A stretch of 64,000 nt of DNA, from NCBI GenBank assembly GCA_021773035.1, contig JAJFKU010000055.1, positions 55,136-119,135 of the forward strand, given 5' to 3'. The translations under genes and the position numbers were made by a program. Source of the DNA: Woeseiaceae bacterium (GTDB lineage: Bacteria > Pseudomonadota > Gammaproteobacteria > Steroidobacterales > Woeseiaceae). The notes below the pieces were generated by a model that worked only from the letters and a program-made list of their open reading frames with translations, was not told where the DNA came from and made no database searches. Below, piece after piece: positions 1 to 9,352 of the stretch; positions within the stretch are counted from its first letter, which is position 1; the number at the start of each line of letters is the position of its first letter.

Positions 1-2
1 GA

Positions 3-551
3 CTCAACCTGCCGTACGTCGAAGATCGCTTCGTCGCCAACGACCCCACCAAGACCTTCACACGCCGTAGCAGCGCCGGTGTCACCGAACACGTATTAAT
101 CGTGCCGCAGAATCAGCTCTTTCTGCGCTTCTCGCTATTCGATGCATTGACCGATGGTAATGACGATCTCGACCTGTACGTGTACTACTGCGGAACGGAC
201 GGCAGTGTCTGCAACAGAATCGGGGAAAGTGGCGAACAGACATCGCAGGAGCAGTTCAACCTCTACCGGCCGGCGGCCGGCGTTTACGGCGTCTACGTTC
301 ATGGGTTTGAAACCGATCAGATAAATGGCGGGCCCGGTTCGAACTACAGCCTGCTCGCCTGGTCTATCGGTGAAGTTGACGATCAGGGCAATCTGACTGC
401 CAGTGGTCCTGCATTTGTCAGTGCCGGGACAAGCGCTGACGTTACGGTCAGCTGGAGCGGCCTGCTATCGAACACGATCTACCTCGGCGGCATATCGCAC
501 ATTACGCCACAGGCACTCTCCGAGCTGACGATAGTTACGATCGGCAACTGA
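3..551 (+). CDS. S8-type serine protease, C-terminal part (5' end outside window)
   Basis: The reading frame is open from the first full codon of the window, so this is the 3' end of a longer gene. The visible part is about 182 residues and has no catalytic triad. It holds a beta-rich domain with DDLDLYVYYCG and YGVYVHGFETD stretches, then a short terminal segment. From memory, this looks like the C-terminal module of secreted subtilisin-like proteases of marine gammaproteobacteria, similar to pre-peptidase domains. Such modules usually help secretion or are cleaved off. The protease assignment is family knowledge, because the active-site part cannot be seen. It converges on tag with a two-base gap. 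Confidence 0.6.
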   Translation, partial: LNLPYVEDRFVANDPTKTFTRRSSAGVTEHVLIVPQNQLFLRFSLFDALTDGNDDLDLYVYYCGTDGSVCNRIGESGEQTSQEQFNLYRPAAGVYGVYVHGFETDQINGGPGSNYSLLAWSIGEVDDQGNLTASGPAFVSAGTSADVTVSWSGLLSNTIYLGGISHITPQALSELTIVTIGN

Positions 552-553
552 TC

Positions 554-1150
554 TCAGCGCTTCTTCGACGCCATTGCTTTGCAGGGCTTATGACGAAAAC
601 AAGCCGTCACGTGGTCGTTTACCATGCCTGTCGCCTGCATATGCGCGTAGATGATAGTGCTGCCGACGAACTTGAAGCCGCGCTTTTTCAGGTCTTTCGA
701 CAGCGCGTCGGATTCTGCTGACGTTGCCGGAATATCACCGTCTTTTTTGAAGCGTGTCTGTATCGGCGCACCGTCGACAAAGCCCCAGATGTATTCGCAG
801 AAACTACCGTACTCCTTTTGCACCTTGAGGAATGCCCTGGCATTGCCAACGGCGGAATTCACCTTTAGGCGGTTTCTGACGATTGCCGGGTTCTGCAGCA
901 GTTTTTGAATGCGCTTTTCCGTAAACCTCGCGACCTTCGCAGGATCGAATTCAGCAAATGCTTTCCGGTATCCCTCGCGTTTGTTCAGTATCGTTGACCA
1001 ACTGAGGCCCGCCTGGGCACCTTCGAGAATGAGGAATTCAAACTGCACACGGTCATCCCAGACCGGAACGCCCCATTCCTTATCGTGGTACTCAATATAG
1101 TCGAGGCTAACGCCCTCGGCCCATTTACAACGTACTACCGCTTTTGCCAT
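554..1150 (-). CDS. tag: DNA-3-methyladenine glycosylase I
   Basis: Cytosolic base-excision repair enzyme that removes 3-methyladenine from alkylated DNA. The protein closely follows the Tag family: an early CKWAEG segment, YHDKEWGVP, LEGAQAGLSW, an FKFVGSTI block near the C-terminus, and a final HVTACFRH. The first Cys, the YHD His and the late His/Cys match the zinc ligands known in E. coli Tag. I chose the ATG at 1150 because family members begin just before the CKW segment; an upstream in-frame start at 1201 would add 17 unrelated residues. It lies downstream of a terminator, so it is probably transcribed separately from the Cys-rich peptide gene behind it. Confidence 0.93.
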   Translation of the reverse strand: MAKAVVRCKWAEGVSLDYIEYHDKEWGVPVWDDRVQFEFLILEGAQAGLSWSTILNKREGYRKAFAEFDPAKVARFTEKRIQKLLQNPAIVRNRLKVNSAVGNARAFLKVQKEYGSFCEYIWGFVDGAPIQTRFKKDGDIPATSAESDALSKDLKKRGFKFVGSTIIYAHMQATGMVNDHVTACFRHKPCKAMASKKR

Positions 1151-1230
1151 GAGACCGACTTCTGTTCCGTGAGACTTTGAATGTAGCAGCGCCGCACACA
1201 AATCTCAGCATCGATATCTGCGTCATGCGC

Positions 1231-1258
1231 AAAAAAAAGCCCGCGCAATCGCGCGGGC
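1231..1258 (-). terminator. Rho-independent terminator of the EGSCG-repeat peptide gene
   Basis: Perfect 8-bp GC stem (1239-1246 with 1251-1258) around a 4-nt loop. Read on the minus strand it is followed by eight T residues (1231-1238). It lies 34 bases past the stop codon of the Cys-rich peptide gene and separates it from tag. Confidence 0.9.
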
Positions 1259-1291
1259 TGATTTTCTGCTTCTCTATTTGCGAGGGCTTGC

Positions 1292-1729
1292 TTAGATCGA
1301 ACCACCGCAGGAACCTTCACCGCAGGAACCTTCTGCTTCCTTGTCTTTCTTATCGCCGCCGCAGGAACCTTCGCCACAGCTGCCTTCACCTTCTTTCTTG
1401 TCGCCGCCGCAAGAACCTTCACCGCAGCTACCTTCGCCTTCTTTCTTGTCGCCGCCGCAAGAACCTTCACCACAGCTGCCTTCGCCTTCTTTCTCGCCTT
1501 TATCGCCGCCGCAGGAACCTTCGCCGCAGCTGCCTTCGCCTTCTTTCTTGCCTTTGTCGCCGCCGCAAGAACCTTCGCCGTTGCCGAGCATGTAACCGAC
1601 ACTCAGATCAGACATTGCGAACGGGCTGTCGATGGCTTCGGCATTAACCGTGCCACTGATTGCAAACGACCCGGCCAGTGCAGCGCCAACCGCCAACGCT
1701 AATGGTTTTACTACTTTCTTCTGTGACAT
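1292..1729 (-). CDS. Cys-rich EGSCG-repeat secreted peptide, HvfA-like RiPP metallophore precursor candidate
   Basis: 145 residues. Residues 1-30 look like a signal peptide (KK, then a hydrophobic alanine-rich stretch ending near VNA). A short leader-like segment with DSPFAMSDLSVGYML follows, and the rest is low complexity. From residue 52 there is one EGSCG unit, then five EGSCGEGSCGG doublets separated by DK/KEG linkers: 11 EGSCG units and 11 cysteines in total. HvfA-type precursors carry comparable EGKCG repeats that an MNIO iron enzyme (HvfB, with partner HvfC) converts to oxazolone/thioamide metal-binding groups. No MNIO gene is visible here. A strong AGGAGAG ribosome-binding site precedes the ATG. 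The gene sits 56 nt behind a sigma/anti-sigma pair on the same strand. Class assignment is by motif resemblance only. Confidence 0.75.
   Translation of the reverse strand: MSQKKVVKPLALAVGAALAGSFAISGTVNAEAIDSPFAMSDLSVGYMLGNGEGSCGGDKGKKEGEGSCGEGSCGGDKGEKEGEGSCGEGSCGGDKKEGEGSCGEGSCGGDKKEGEGSCGEGSCGGDKKDKEAEGSCGEGSCGGSI
1298..1576 (-). repeat. In-frame tandem repeat encoding EGSCG units
   Basis: Imperfect direct DNA repeats of roughly 48-54 bp, each coding an EGSCGEGSCGG doublet plus a charged linker. The repeats are coding and vary at linker length, which suggests expansion by unequal recombination or slippage. They make shadow reading frames on the plus strand rich in Ser/Pro or Arg. Confidence 0.85.
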
Positions 1730-1785
1730 TTGTTTCTCTCCTACAGGAATTTGCCCAGGACCGGGCGTAATCAGAAACCGGAGCT

Positions 1786-2517
1786 TTATGTACTCCAGGC
1801 CACTGAACTCAATACGTTTTCTTTCACTCTATCCAACTGCTCTTCGCGCTCTCCGATGATCGCAATGCTGCCCTCGCCCACCGACAAAATGACCCCCTGA
1901 ATACTCACCCCGTCGAGTACGATCGTCTCGCTGATCATTTCATCCGGCATCAGCAGGATCGTAATCGGCCCATGCTCTCCCTGAATCACCAGGTGCGGCA
2001 CTTTATTGCCGTTGATGCTGCAGCTCTGGGCGTAGGTAATCAGACCCGCGTCATGATTCATCGTTGCAAGATTTTCGGGCACCGCCCACGACAGGCGGCG
2101 ATCGGACACCGGCGTATCGCTCACGACCAGCGCCATGCGCTCATGATCGACATGCGCCAGGACCTGCTCGGCAAGCGTATCGCCGGCAACGTCGGTGCCG
2201 GTCATGCGGACACCGACCATGACAGCCAGTGCCACGGTTGCAGCAACGGCAAACCAGGTCGGCTTGGAAAAACTGCGGCGCGCCGGCAATGCAGTCACGT
2301 TTTCCGTATCGATGTCGGGCAGCGCCGGCATCTTCAGTTCGGGTACGCCGATCTCCATAGCCGCAGCGATCTTCTCGTTCAATGCCAGAATTTCGCGGCC
2401 ATAGGCCTGACAATCGGCACAGGTCTGCGCATGCCCCGTTTCATCCTCAAACCCGGGGTCCGCCGTCAATGCCTTTTTGTAGTCGTCACAATTCATCATG
2501 TCCGTTACCTGGCTCAT
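1786..2517 (-). CDS. DUF3379-type membrane anti-sigma factor
   Basis: 243 residues. The N-terminal cytosolic part contains H-x3-C-x2-C (HAQTCADC, about residues 29-36), typical of zinc-binding anti-sigma domains. A single hydrophobic segment lies near residues 86-106. The periplasmic C-terminal half has a conserved-looking CSINGNKVPHLVIQG region. The start overlaps the sigma stop by ATGA, so the pair is translationally coupled. An internal ATG six codons in (MNCDDYKK) is an equally plausible start. The gene matches DUF3379 proteins, which typically sit next to ECF-like sigma factors. The expected role is to hold the sigma factor at the membrane until a periplasmic signal arrives. The signal is unknown. 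Confidence 0.78.
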   Translation of the reverse strand: MSQVTDMMNCDDYKKALTADPGFEDETGHAQTCADCQAYGREILALNEKIAAAMEIGVPELKMPALPDIDTENVTALPARRSFSKPTWFAVAATVALAVMVGVRMTGTDVAGDTLAEQVLAHVDHERMALVVSDTPVSDRRLSWAVPENLATMNHDAGLITYAQSCSINGNKVPHLVIQGEHGPITILLMPDEMISETIVLDGVSIQGVILSVGEGSIAIIGEREEQLDRVKENVLSSVAWST

Positions 2518-3029
2518 GAGTTCACCTCATTCGCCGAATCGTCCTTGAGTTTCAAGCGTGCCCGGTGCAATCGGGTCAGCACTGCACCCTGCTTGAGTCC
2601 CATGAGCTCCGCGATCTCATTGGTGCTGTAGCCCATCAGGACCTGCAGAACCAGGGGTTCGCGATAATCGTCATCGAGCCCGTAAATAGCCTCTCTGAGG
2701 TCGTTAAGCTCCTCGTTTGGCGCCTCGGCCAGTAAAGCGGACTGAGACCCCGTCAAATTGTCGATATCGACCGTTTCCAAACGACGCCGCTCAAAGTAAC
2801 GAGCGTTCTCTCGCCGCACGATCGTCAGCAGCCACTGCTTGGCTGCGGCATCGTCGCGCAGGGCGTCCAAAGACTTCCAGGCGCGCAGCAATGCCTCCTG
2901 AACAACATCCTCCGCGATCGACTTGTCCCGACATAGCCAGGCGGCATAACGAAACATGTCCGTATGGAAGACGGCCACCAAGCGGTCGAATCTCCGCTTT
3001 CTACTGTCCACAGCGTTGCTGTTGTTCAT
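2514..3029 (-). CDS. ECF-like sigma-70 family RNA polymerase sigma factor
   Basis: 171 residues with sigma region 2 (FRYAAWLCRD, AEDVVQEALLRAWK, about residues 25-55) and region 4 helix-turn-helix (YREPLVLQVLMGYS, EIAELMGLKQGAVLTRLHRAR, about residues 115-160). There is no region 1 or 3, as expected for group 4 factors. It is transcribed with the DUF3379 anti-sigma (ATGA overlap) and probably controls that operon and the Cys-rich peptide gene 56 nt further on. The promoter would lie in the 136-nt gap to hemB, which is divergent. No -35/-10 pair there is clear enough to name. Confidence 0.9.
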   Translation of the reverse strand: MNNSNAVDSRKRRFDRLVAVFHTDMFRYAAWLCRDKSIAEDVVQEALLRAWKSLDALRDDAAAKQWLLTIVRRENARYFERRRLETVDIDNLTGSQSALLAEAPNEELNDLREAIYGLDDDYREPLVLQVLMGYSTNEIAELMGLKQGAVLTRLHRARLKLKDDSANEVNS

Positions 3030-3159
3030 ACGAGTTGACCCGCCCCTTTTGATTTTTATTACTGCCTATGCCCAAAACTGTGATGGGGCCGTGGAAAACG
3101 CCGCTAAATATAGGAAAAATAAGAAATTCCCGGTATCATTCTGCGTGACCTTATTCTGA

Positions 3160-4173
<1,014 letters not shown>

Positions 4174-4177
4174 ACTT

Positions 4178-5029
4178 TTGACGGATGAACCCATAGCCGC
4201 AACCACCACCATTGATCGTTACGGTGTCATGGGCTATCCGGTATCGCACAGCCGCTCGCCGGTTATCCATCGCCTGTTCGCGCTGCAGTCCAGAGAAAAC
4301 CTGCAGTACGAGTTACTGCAGGTTTCGCCGGAAAAACTGGAAACTGCGGTACGGCAGTTTCAACGTACCGGCGGCAAGGGTCTTAATATCACGGTGCCGC
4401 ACAAGTCCGAAGTCGCAAAACTCGTCGACCACAGCAGCGACCGCGCGGCAGTCGCGGGGGCTGTAAACACACTCACCTTCAGGGACGGCGATATCCACGG
4501 CGACAATACCGACGGCGTCGGCCTGCTGCGCGACCTGACGGTGAACCTCGGACTTTCGCTCACGGGCGCTAACATCCTGATTCTCGGCGCGGGTGGGGCA
4601 ACGCGCGGCATCCTGGGACCGCTGCTGGAGGCGCAACCGACGACATTGACGATCGCCAACCGATCTCTCAGCAAAGCACAATCGCTGGTCGAGCACTTCT
4701 CAGCTTCAGGCAACGTAACAGCCTGCCGCTTTGACGCGGTACCGGTTACCGAAACCTACGACCTGATCATCAACGCAACCTCGGCCGGGCTCAAGGGCGA
4801 GGCGCCACCATACCCGGCCAAGGCCATCTCATTACAGACCTTCTGTTATGACCTGTCATACGGGCTAAAACCGACGCCATTCAGCGGCTGGGCACGCGAA
4901 TCCGGCGCCGGGCGCTCCGTGATGGGCTGGGGCATGCTGGTCGAACAGGCCGCTGAGTCGTTCAACATCTGGCGAGGCATTCGTCCCGATACCGGACCCG
5001 TGCTCAAACAGATGTCCATCAGCGCCTGA
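4178..5029 (+). CDS. aroE: Shikimate dehydrogenase (NADP+)
   Basis: Reduces 3-dehydroshikimate to shikimate in aromatic amino acid synthesis. About 283 residues with the shikimate-binding SHSRSP motif near residue 23, the catalytic lysine in TVPHK near residue 75, NTDG, and the GAGGATRGI nucleotide loop. I place the start at TTG 4178: a GGAG at 4167-4170 lies seven bases upstream, and the protein then begins shortly before RYGVMGYPV as in other AroE proteins. An upstream ATG at 4151 would sit inside hemB. It converges on gor with a nine-base gap. Confidence 0.94.
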   Translation: MTDEPIAATTTIDRYGVMGYPVSHSRSPVIHRLFALQSRENLQYELLQVSPEKLETAVRQFQRTGGKGLNITVPHKSEVAKLVDHSSDRAAVAGAVNTLTFRDGDIHGDNTDGVGLLRDLTVNLGLSLTGANILILGAGGATRGILGPLLEAQPTTLTIANRSLSKAQSLVEHFSASGNVTACRFDAVPVTETYDLIINATSAGLKGEAPPYPAKAISLQTFCYDLSYGLKPTPFSGWARESGAGRSVMGWGMLVEQAAESFNIWRGIRPDTGPVLKQMSISA

Positions 5030-5038
5030 CCGCAAAGC

Positions 5039-6388
5039 TCAGCGCATCGTCACGACTTCTTCCGCACTTGTCGGGTGAATCGCCACGGTATCGTCAAAGT
5101 CCTTCTTTGTCGCACCCATACGCATAGCGACCGCGAATCCCTGCATCATTTCATCGGCACCTTCACCGAACACGTGGCAGCCAACGACCCGCTCGTCGCT
5201 GCCCGTCGTGATCAGCTTCATCGCGGATCGCTGTTTGTCTTCGCCGAGCGCGTAGTACATCGGCGTGAAACCGGTCGAATAAACCTTGATGTTATCTCCG
5301 TACTCGGCGCGAGCTTCTTCCTCGGTCATGCCGACCGTGCCGATAGTCGGGTGACTGAAAACAACGGTCGGTATCAGTCGATAGTCCAGATGACGACCAT
5401 CCATGCCGCCATACAAACGATCGGCAAGGCGCCGCCCGGCGGCTATTGCAACCGGGGTCAGCGCCGCACGGCCCGTTACGTCGCCGAGCGCGTAGATGTT
5501 CTCGACATTGGTTTGCTGCAACTCGTCCGTCGGCACAAATCCACGCTTATCCAGGCTGACGGAGGCCTTGCCCACATCCAGCGACTCGGTATTGGGCGCC
5601 CGCCCAATAGCCCAAACAACCGTGTCGTAAGGACCGAACTCCCGGCCGTCGGCGGCATGTAACAGCAATCCTGCCCCGGTCTTGCGTAACGACTGTGGAA
5701 TCACACCGGTATCGAGCACAATGCCACTGTTGCGCATGGCGTCCATAAGTTCGCTGCTCAGCATTTTGTCGAAATCCCGCAGCACAGAATCCTTGCGCAC
5801 AACCACGTTTGTTTTGCTGCCCAGCCCGTTAAAGATACCGGCCAGCTCGACGGCGATGTAGCCGCTGCCAACTATCAACACCCGCTCCGGCCGCTCTTTC
5901 AACTCGAAGAAACCGTCGGAAGTAATACCAAGTTCTGCACCGGGGATGTCGGGGACAACGGGACGGCCGCCGCTCGCGATAACGATGCGCTCTGCCTGAT
6001 ACTCCGTATCGTCCACGGCAACGGTATGCGCGTCGATAAAGCGCGCTGCACCCTTGATATGCGTTACACCGCGCTTATCGAGATTGTTGCTGTATATACC
6101 ATTGAGACGGCTAACATAACTATCGCGTCCTGACTTGAGCGCATTCCAGTCGTGGCCACCCACGGACAGTTCGTAACCATAATCTGCTGCGTGGTGTATT
6201 TGATGAGCATGATGCGCCGCATACCACATCACTTTCTTCGGCACGCAGCCCACGTTAACGCAGGTGCCACCCAGGGGTGCGTACTCCACTACGGCCGCGT
6301 TCACGCCATATTCCGCGGCGCGCTGTGCATGCGCCAGCCCACCACTACCCCCACCGATGACCAACAGATCAAATCGTTCTATCACCAA
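5039..6388 (-). CDS. gor: Glutathione-disulfide reductase
   Basis: FAD-dependent cytosolic enzyme that reduces oxidised glutathione with NADPH. 449 residues, normal length. The N-terminal GGGSGG FAD loop, the redox-active [13 protein letters not shown] (C43 and C48), the NAD(P) loop [11 protein letters not shown] followed by VVRKDSVLR, and the C-terminal HPTSAEE (H438, E443) are all present. The tyrosine and arginine pattern is that of Gor rather than lipoamide dehydrogenase. Divergent from prlC, with an 88-nt shared upstream region. Confidence 0.94.
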   Translation of the reverse strand: MVIERFDLLVIGGGSGGLAHAQRAAEYGVNAAVVEYAPLGGTCVNVGCVPKKVMWYAAHHAHQIHHAADYGYELSVGGHDWNALKSGRDSYVSRLNGIYSNNLDKRGVTHIKGAARFIDAHTVAVDDTEYQAERIVIASGGRPVVPDIPGAELGITSDGFFELKERPERVLIVGSGYIAVELAGIFNGLGSKTNVVVRKDSVLRDFDKMLSSELMDAMRNSGIVLDTGVIPQSLRKTGAGLLLHAADGREFGPYDTVVWAIGRAPNTESLDVGKASVSLDKRGFVPTDELQQTNVENIYALGDVTGRAALTPVAIAAGRRLADRLYGGMDGRHLDYRLIPTVVFSHPTIGTVGMTEEEARAEYGDNIKVYSTGFTPMYYALGEDKQRSAMKLITTGSDERVVGCHVFGEGADEMMQGFAVAMRMGATKKDFDDTVAIHPTSAEEVVTMR

Positions 6389-6476
6389 AAACTCCTTTAT
6401 CTACGCTGCATTTCACCTGCTATAAGCCGGTGGCTCTGCTAATATGCGGCGCTCGAAAACGATATCAAGCGACTCC

Positions 6477-8498
6477 ATGAATAACCCGCTCCTCGACACT
6501 TCTTCGCTGCCTCGTTTTGGCGACATTAGCCCGGATCACGTATTACCGGCGATCGAGCACGTGATCTCAACACACCGCAAACACCTTGATGCGCTGCTGA
6601 GCAAGAATGCCGACCCGAGCTTTGACTCACTGGTCGTTCCAGTCGAGCTGATGGAGCATGAACTCGGTCGCGTCTGGTCACCCGTGACTCATCTGCAAAG
6701 TGTACTCGGATCTCCTGACTGGCGTGAGGCTTACAAACAGGCCCTCCCGTTATTGACCCAGCACGGCACCGAAATATCACAGAACATTCGTTTGCAACGT
6801 GCCTATACCGGTGTCGGGAAGTCCTTGCCCGCCGATGCCAGCGAGTCACAGCGCCGCGTCGTGGACCACGCACTGCGGGATTTTCATCTCGCCGGCGTCG
6901 ACCTGCCGGAATCGGACAAAGACCGGTTCAAGGAAATCATGCAGGAACTTGCAGCGGTACAGGCAAGCTTCGAGCACAAGGTGCAGGATGCGGCGGATGC
7001 CTGGTCTTTACATGTTCTCGATGAGAATGAACTTGCCGGCATTCCGAAACAGGCGATGGAAAGAGCCGCGGAGGATGCCGCCGGAAAAAGCCTGACCGGC
7101 TGGCTGTGGTCCCTGGACTATCCGACCTACGATTCGATAATGACGCATGCGCACGATCGCCAGCTGCGGGAAAAAATGTATCGCGCATGGACTACACGCG
7201 GTTCCGACCAGGGCGACGACCCCGAGTGGGATAACAGCGAAAATATCGAGACCATTCTTGCCCTGCGTCATGAAGTTGCCAATCTCGTCGGCTACAGGAG
7301 CTTTGCCGATTATTCTCTGGCGACCAAAATGGCCAGCTCGACTGACGAGGTTCTCGACTTCCTGCACGAACTTGCGGCCAGCACCCGGGGCGCTGCCGAA
7401 AAGGAGCTATCCGATCTGCAGGAATTTGCCGGTATGGAGCTCAGGCCGTGGGACGTGACGTTTTGGCTGGAGAAGTACAAACAAGCCAAGTTCTCTGTGT
7501 CTAATGAAGATTTGCGACAGTACTTTCCTGCCGGCAAGGTAATCAATGGTTTGTTCTCGCTGGCCGCAAAACTCTACAACGTCGAACTGCTCGAGCAGAC
7601 CGATGTTGCTGTCTGGCATCGGGACGCCCGCTATTTTTCGGTCAAAAACTCCGACGACGCGATTATCGGCGGTTTCTATACCGACATATACGCTCGCAAT
7701 GGCAAGCGCAACGGCGCCTGGATCGACGAATGTATCGGTCGCCAGGACATCAATGGCAGCGCTGCGCTGCCGGTCGGATACCTGGTTTGCAACTTTCCAC
7801 CACCGGACGATAGTGGTTTATCGCTGCTTACCCACGACGACGTGGTGACATTGTTCCACGAGTTCGGCCACATGTTGCATCACCTGCTTACGCGCATCGA
7901 TCTGCCGAGCATCTCGGGTATCAACGGCGTGCCGTGGGATGCCGTCGAATTGCCGAGCCAGTTCATGGAAAACTTCGCGTGGAGTTACGAGGTCCTTCGC
8001 GACTGCTCCGCACATTCGGAATCCGGACAAGCACTGCCACGGCAATTATTCGACAAACTTGAGCAAAGCCGGAATGCAGGCGCCGGACTTGCGATGCTGC
8101 GGCAGCTTGAGCTCGCAATGTTCGACTTCAGGCTGCATGCCGAGTACGACCCCAAACAGATCGTTTCTTCGCTTGAAATGTTGCACGCGGTTCGCAAAGA
8201 GGTGTCGCTGCTCGAGCATCCCGACTACAACCGTCTGCCGCATGCCTTCTCGCATATCTTTGCCGGCGGCTACGCGGCCGGCTACTACAGCTATAAGTGG
8301 GCCGAAGTACTCGCGGCAGATGCCTTTTCTGCTTTCGAGGAAGCCGGCATATTCGACCCCGCAACCGCGCAGCGCTTTCGTCGCGAAATTCTCGAGGTCG
8401 GCGGCAGCCGCGACATCATGCAGGCTTACATTGCGTTCCGTGGCCGCAAGCCGACGATCGATGCTCTGCTGCGACAAAACGGTATTCAGGCACGTTGA
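6477..8498 (+). CDS. prlC: Oligopeptidase A (M3 zinc metallopeptidase)
   Basis: Cytosolic enzyme that degrades short peptides, including cleaved signal peptides. 673 residues from the ATG at 6477 (MNNPLLD), which lines up with the E. coli PrlC start MTNPLL; an in-frame ATG at 6444 would add 11 unrelated residues. The HEFGH zinc motif is at residues 461-465. Family blocks LPSQFMENF, AFSHIFAGGYAAGYYSYKWAE and FRGRKP are conserved. The stop overlaps the xthA start by TTGA, so the two are translationally coupled. Confidence 0.95.
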   Translation: MNNPLLDTSSLPRFGDISPDHVLPAIEHVISTHRKHLDALLSKNADPSFDSLVVPVELMEHELGRVWSPVTHLQSVLGSPDWREAYKQALPLLTQHGTEISQNIRLQRAYTGVGKSLPADASESQRRVVDHALRDFHLAGVDLPESDKDRFKEIMQELAAVQASFEHKVQDAADAWSLHVLDENELAGIPKQAMERAAEDAAGKSLTGWLWSLDYPTYDSIMTHAHDRQLREKMYRAWTTRGSDQGDDPEWDNSENIETILALRHEVANLVGYRSFADYSLATKMASSTDEVLDFLHELAASTRGAAEKELSDLQEFAGMELRPWDVTFWLEKYKQAKFSVSNEDLRQYFPAGKVINGLFSLAAKLYNVELLEQTDVAVWHRDARYFSVKNSDDAIIGGFYTDIYARNGKRNGAWIDECIGRQDINGSAALPVGYLVCNFPPPDDSGLSLLTHDDVVTLFHEFGHMLHHLLTRIDLPSISGINGVPWDAVELPSQFMENFAWSYEVLRDCSAHSESGQALPRQLFDKLEQSRNAGAGLAMLRQLELAMFDFRLHAEYDPKQIVSSLEMLHAVRKEVSLLEHPDYNRLPHAFSHIFAGGYAAGYYSYKWAEVLAADAFSAFEEAGIFDPATAQRFRREILEVGGSRDIMQAYIAFRGRKPTIDALLRQNGIQAR

Positions 8499-9262
8499 AG
8501 ATCGCCACCTGGAATGTCAACTCGATGAATGTGCGCCGGCCACACGTCATTGAGTGGCTGCAGACACATGATCCTGACGTGTTGGTGCTGCAGGAAATAA
8601 AACAACTCACCGAAAAATTCCCGGCTGATGAGCTTCAGACCCTCGGTTACCACTCGATTGCGAGCGGTCAGAAAACATATAACGGCGTCGCCGTTGTCAG
8701 CAAGGAAGCACCCGCAGCGGCGGTTACCGATTTCCCTGGTCTCGAAGACCCGCAAAGGCGCGTACTCGCCAGCACCATCAATGGCGTCCGGGTCATTAAT
8801 CTGTACATTCCGAACGGCTCGGAAGTAGGCTCCGAAAAATACGACTACAAGCTTCGCTGGCTGGCCGCCTTGCAGGATTTTCTCGAAGCCGAGATGCAGG
8901 AACATGAAAAACTCGTCGTGCTGGGCGATTTCAATATCGCACCCGCCGACGAAGACGTTTATGACGCGGAGAAATGGGGCGAAGCGATACTCTGCAGCCC
9001 CGCGGAACGAAAGGCTCTGCAGGGTCTGGTCGACCTCGGCCTGAACGATGTGTTTCGCAAGTTCGAGCACCCCGAAAAAACCTTTAGCTGGTGGGACTAT
9101 CGTGCCGCCGGTTTCCGTCGCAACATCGGCCTGAGAATCGACCTGATTCTGTGTAGCGATGCCATGGCAGAACGCTGCACCGCCAGTTATGTCGACAAGG
9201 AACCGCGCGCCTGGGAGCGGCCGTCAGACCACGCACCTGTGGTTGCCGAATTCGATTTTTGA
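8495..9262 (+). CDS. xthA: Exodeoxyribonuclease III
   Basis: Apurinic/apyrimidinic endonuclease and 3'-exonuclease of base-excision repair. I place the start at TTG 8495, which overlaps the prlC stop as TTGA and gives MKIATWNVNS. That is the family N-terminus with N7 and E34 (LQEIK) at the same positions as E. coli Xth. Later starts would remove these catalytic residues, and the long upstream extension lies inside prlC in another frame. Further catalytic motifs are GDFNIAP (D145, N147) and SDHAP (D245, H246). 255 residues, slightly shorter than E. coli Xth. Confidence 0.93.
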   Translation: MKIATWNVNSMNVRRPHVIEWLQTHDPDVLVLQEIKQLTEKFPADELQTLGYHSIASGQKTYNGVAVVSKEAPAAAVTDFPGLEDPQRRVLASTINGVRVINLYIPNGSEVGSEKYDYKLRWLAALQDFLEAEMQEHEKLVVLGDFNIAPADEDVYDAEKWGEAILCSPAERKALQGLVDLGLNDVFRKFEHPEKTFSWWDYRAAGFRRNIGLRIDLILCSDAMAERCTASYVDKEPRAWERPSDHAPVVAEFDF

Positions 9263-9352
9263 TGTGACATATTCCGGAGATTGACGCTGCGACGCCGAGG
9301 ACTGCCGTGTATCATCTCAGGCAGGGTTTCAGCAGAGAAAACCATACTCGTC

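Noticed and set aside
1298..1576. Regular spaced repeats as a possible CRISPR array
   Set aside because: The repeats are in-frame codons of a secreted peptide, spacers are not unique, and no cas gene is present.
1177..1647. Arg-rich and Ser/Pro-rich plus-strand frames over the EGSCG repeats
   Set aside because: Repetitive low-complexity shadows of the minus-strand repeat gene, with no ribosome-binding site or family resemblance.
9281..9315. TTGACG...TATCAT as a promoter or TTG 9281 as the HD-gene start
   Set aside because: Spacer of 23 bases is too long for a promoter, and the GGAGA directly touches the TTG; ATG 9353 fits better.
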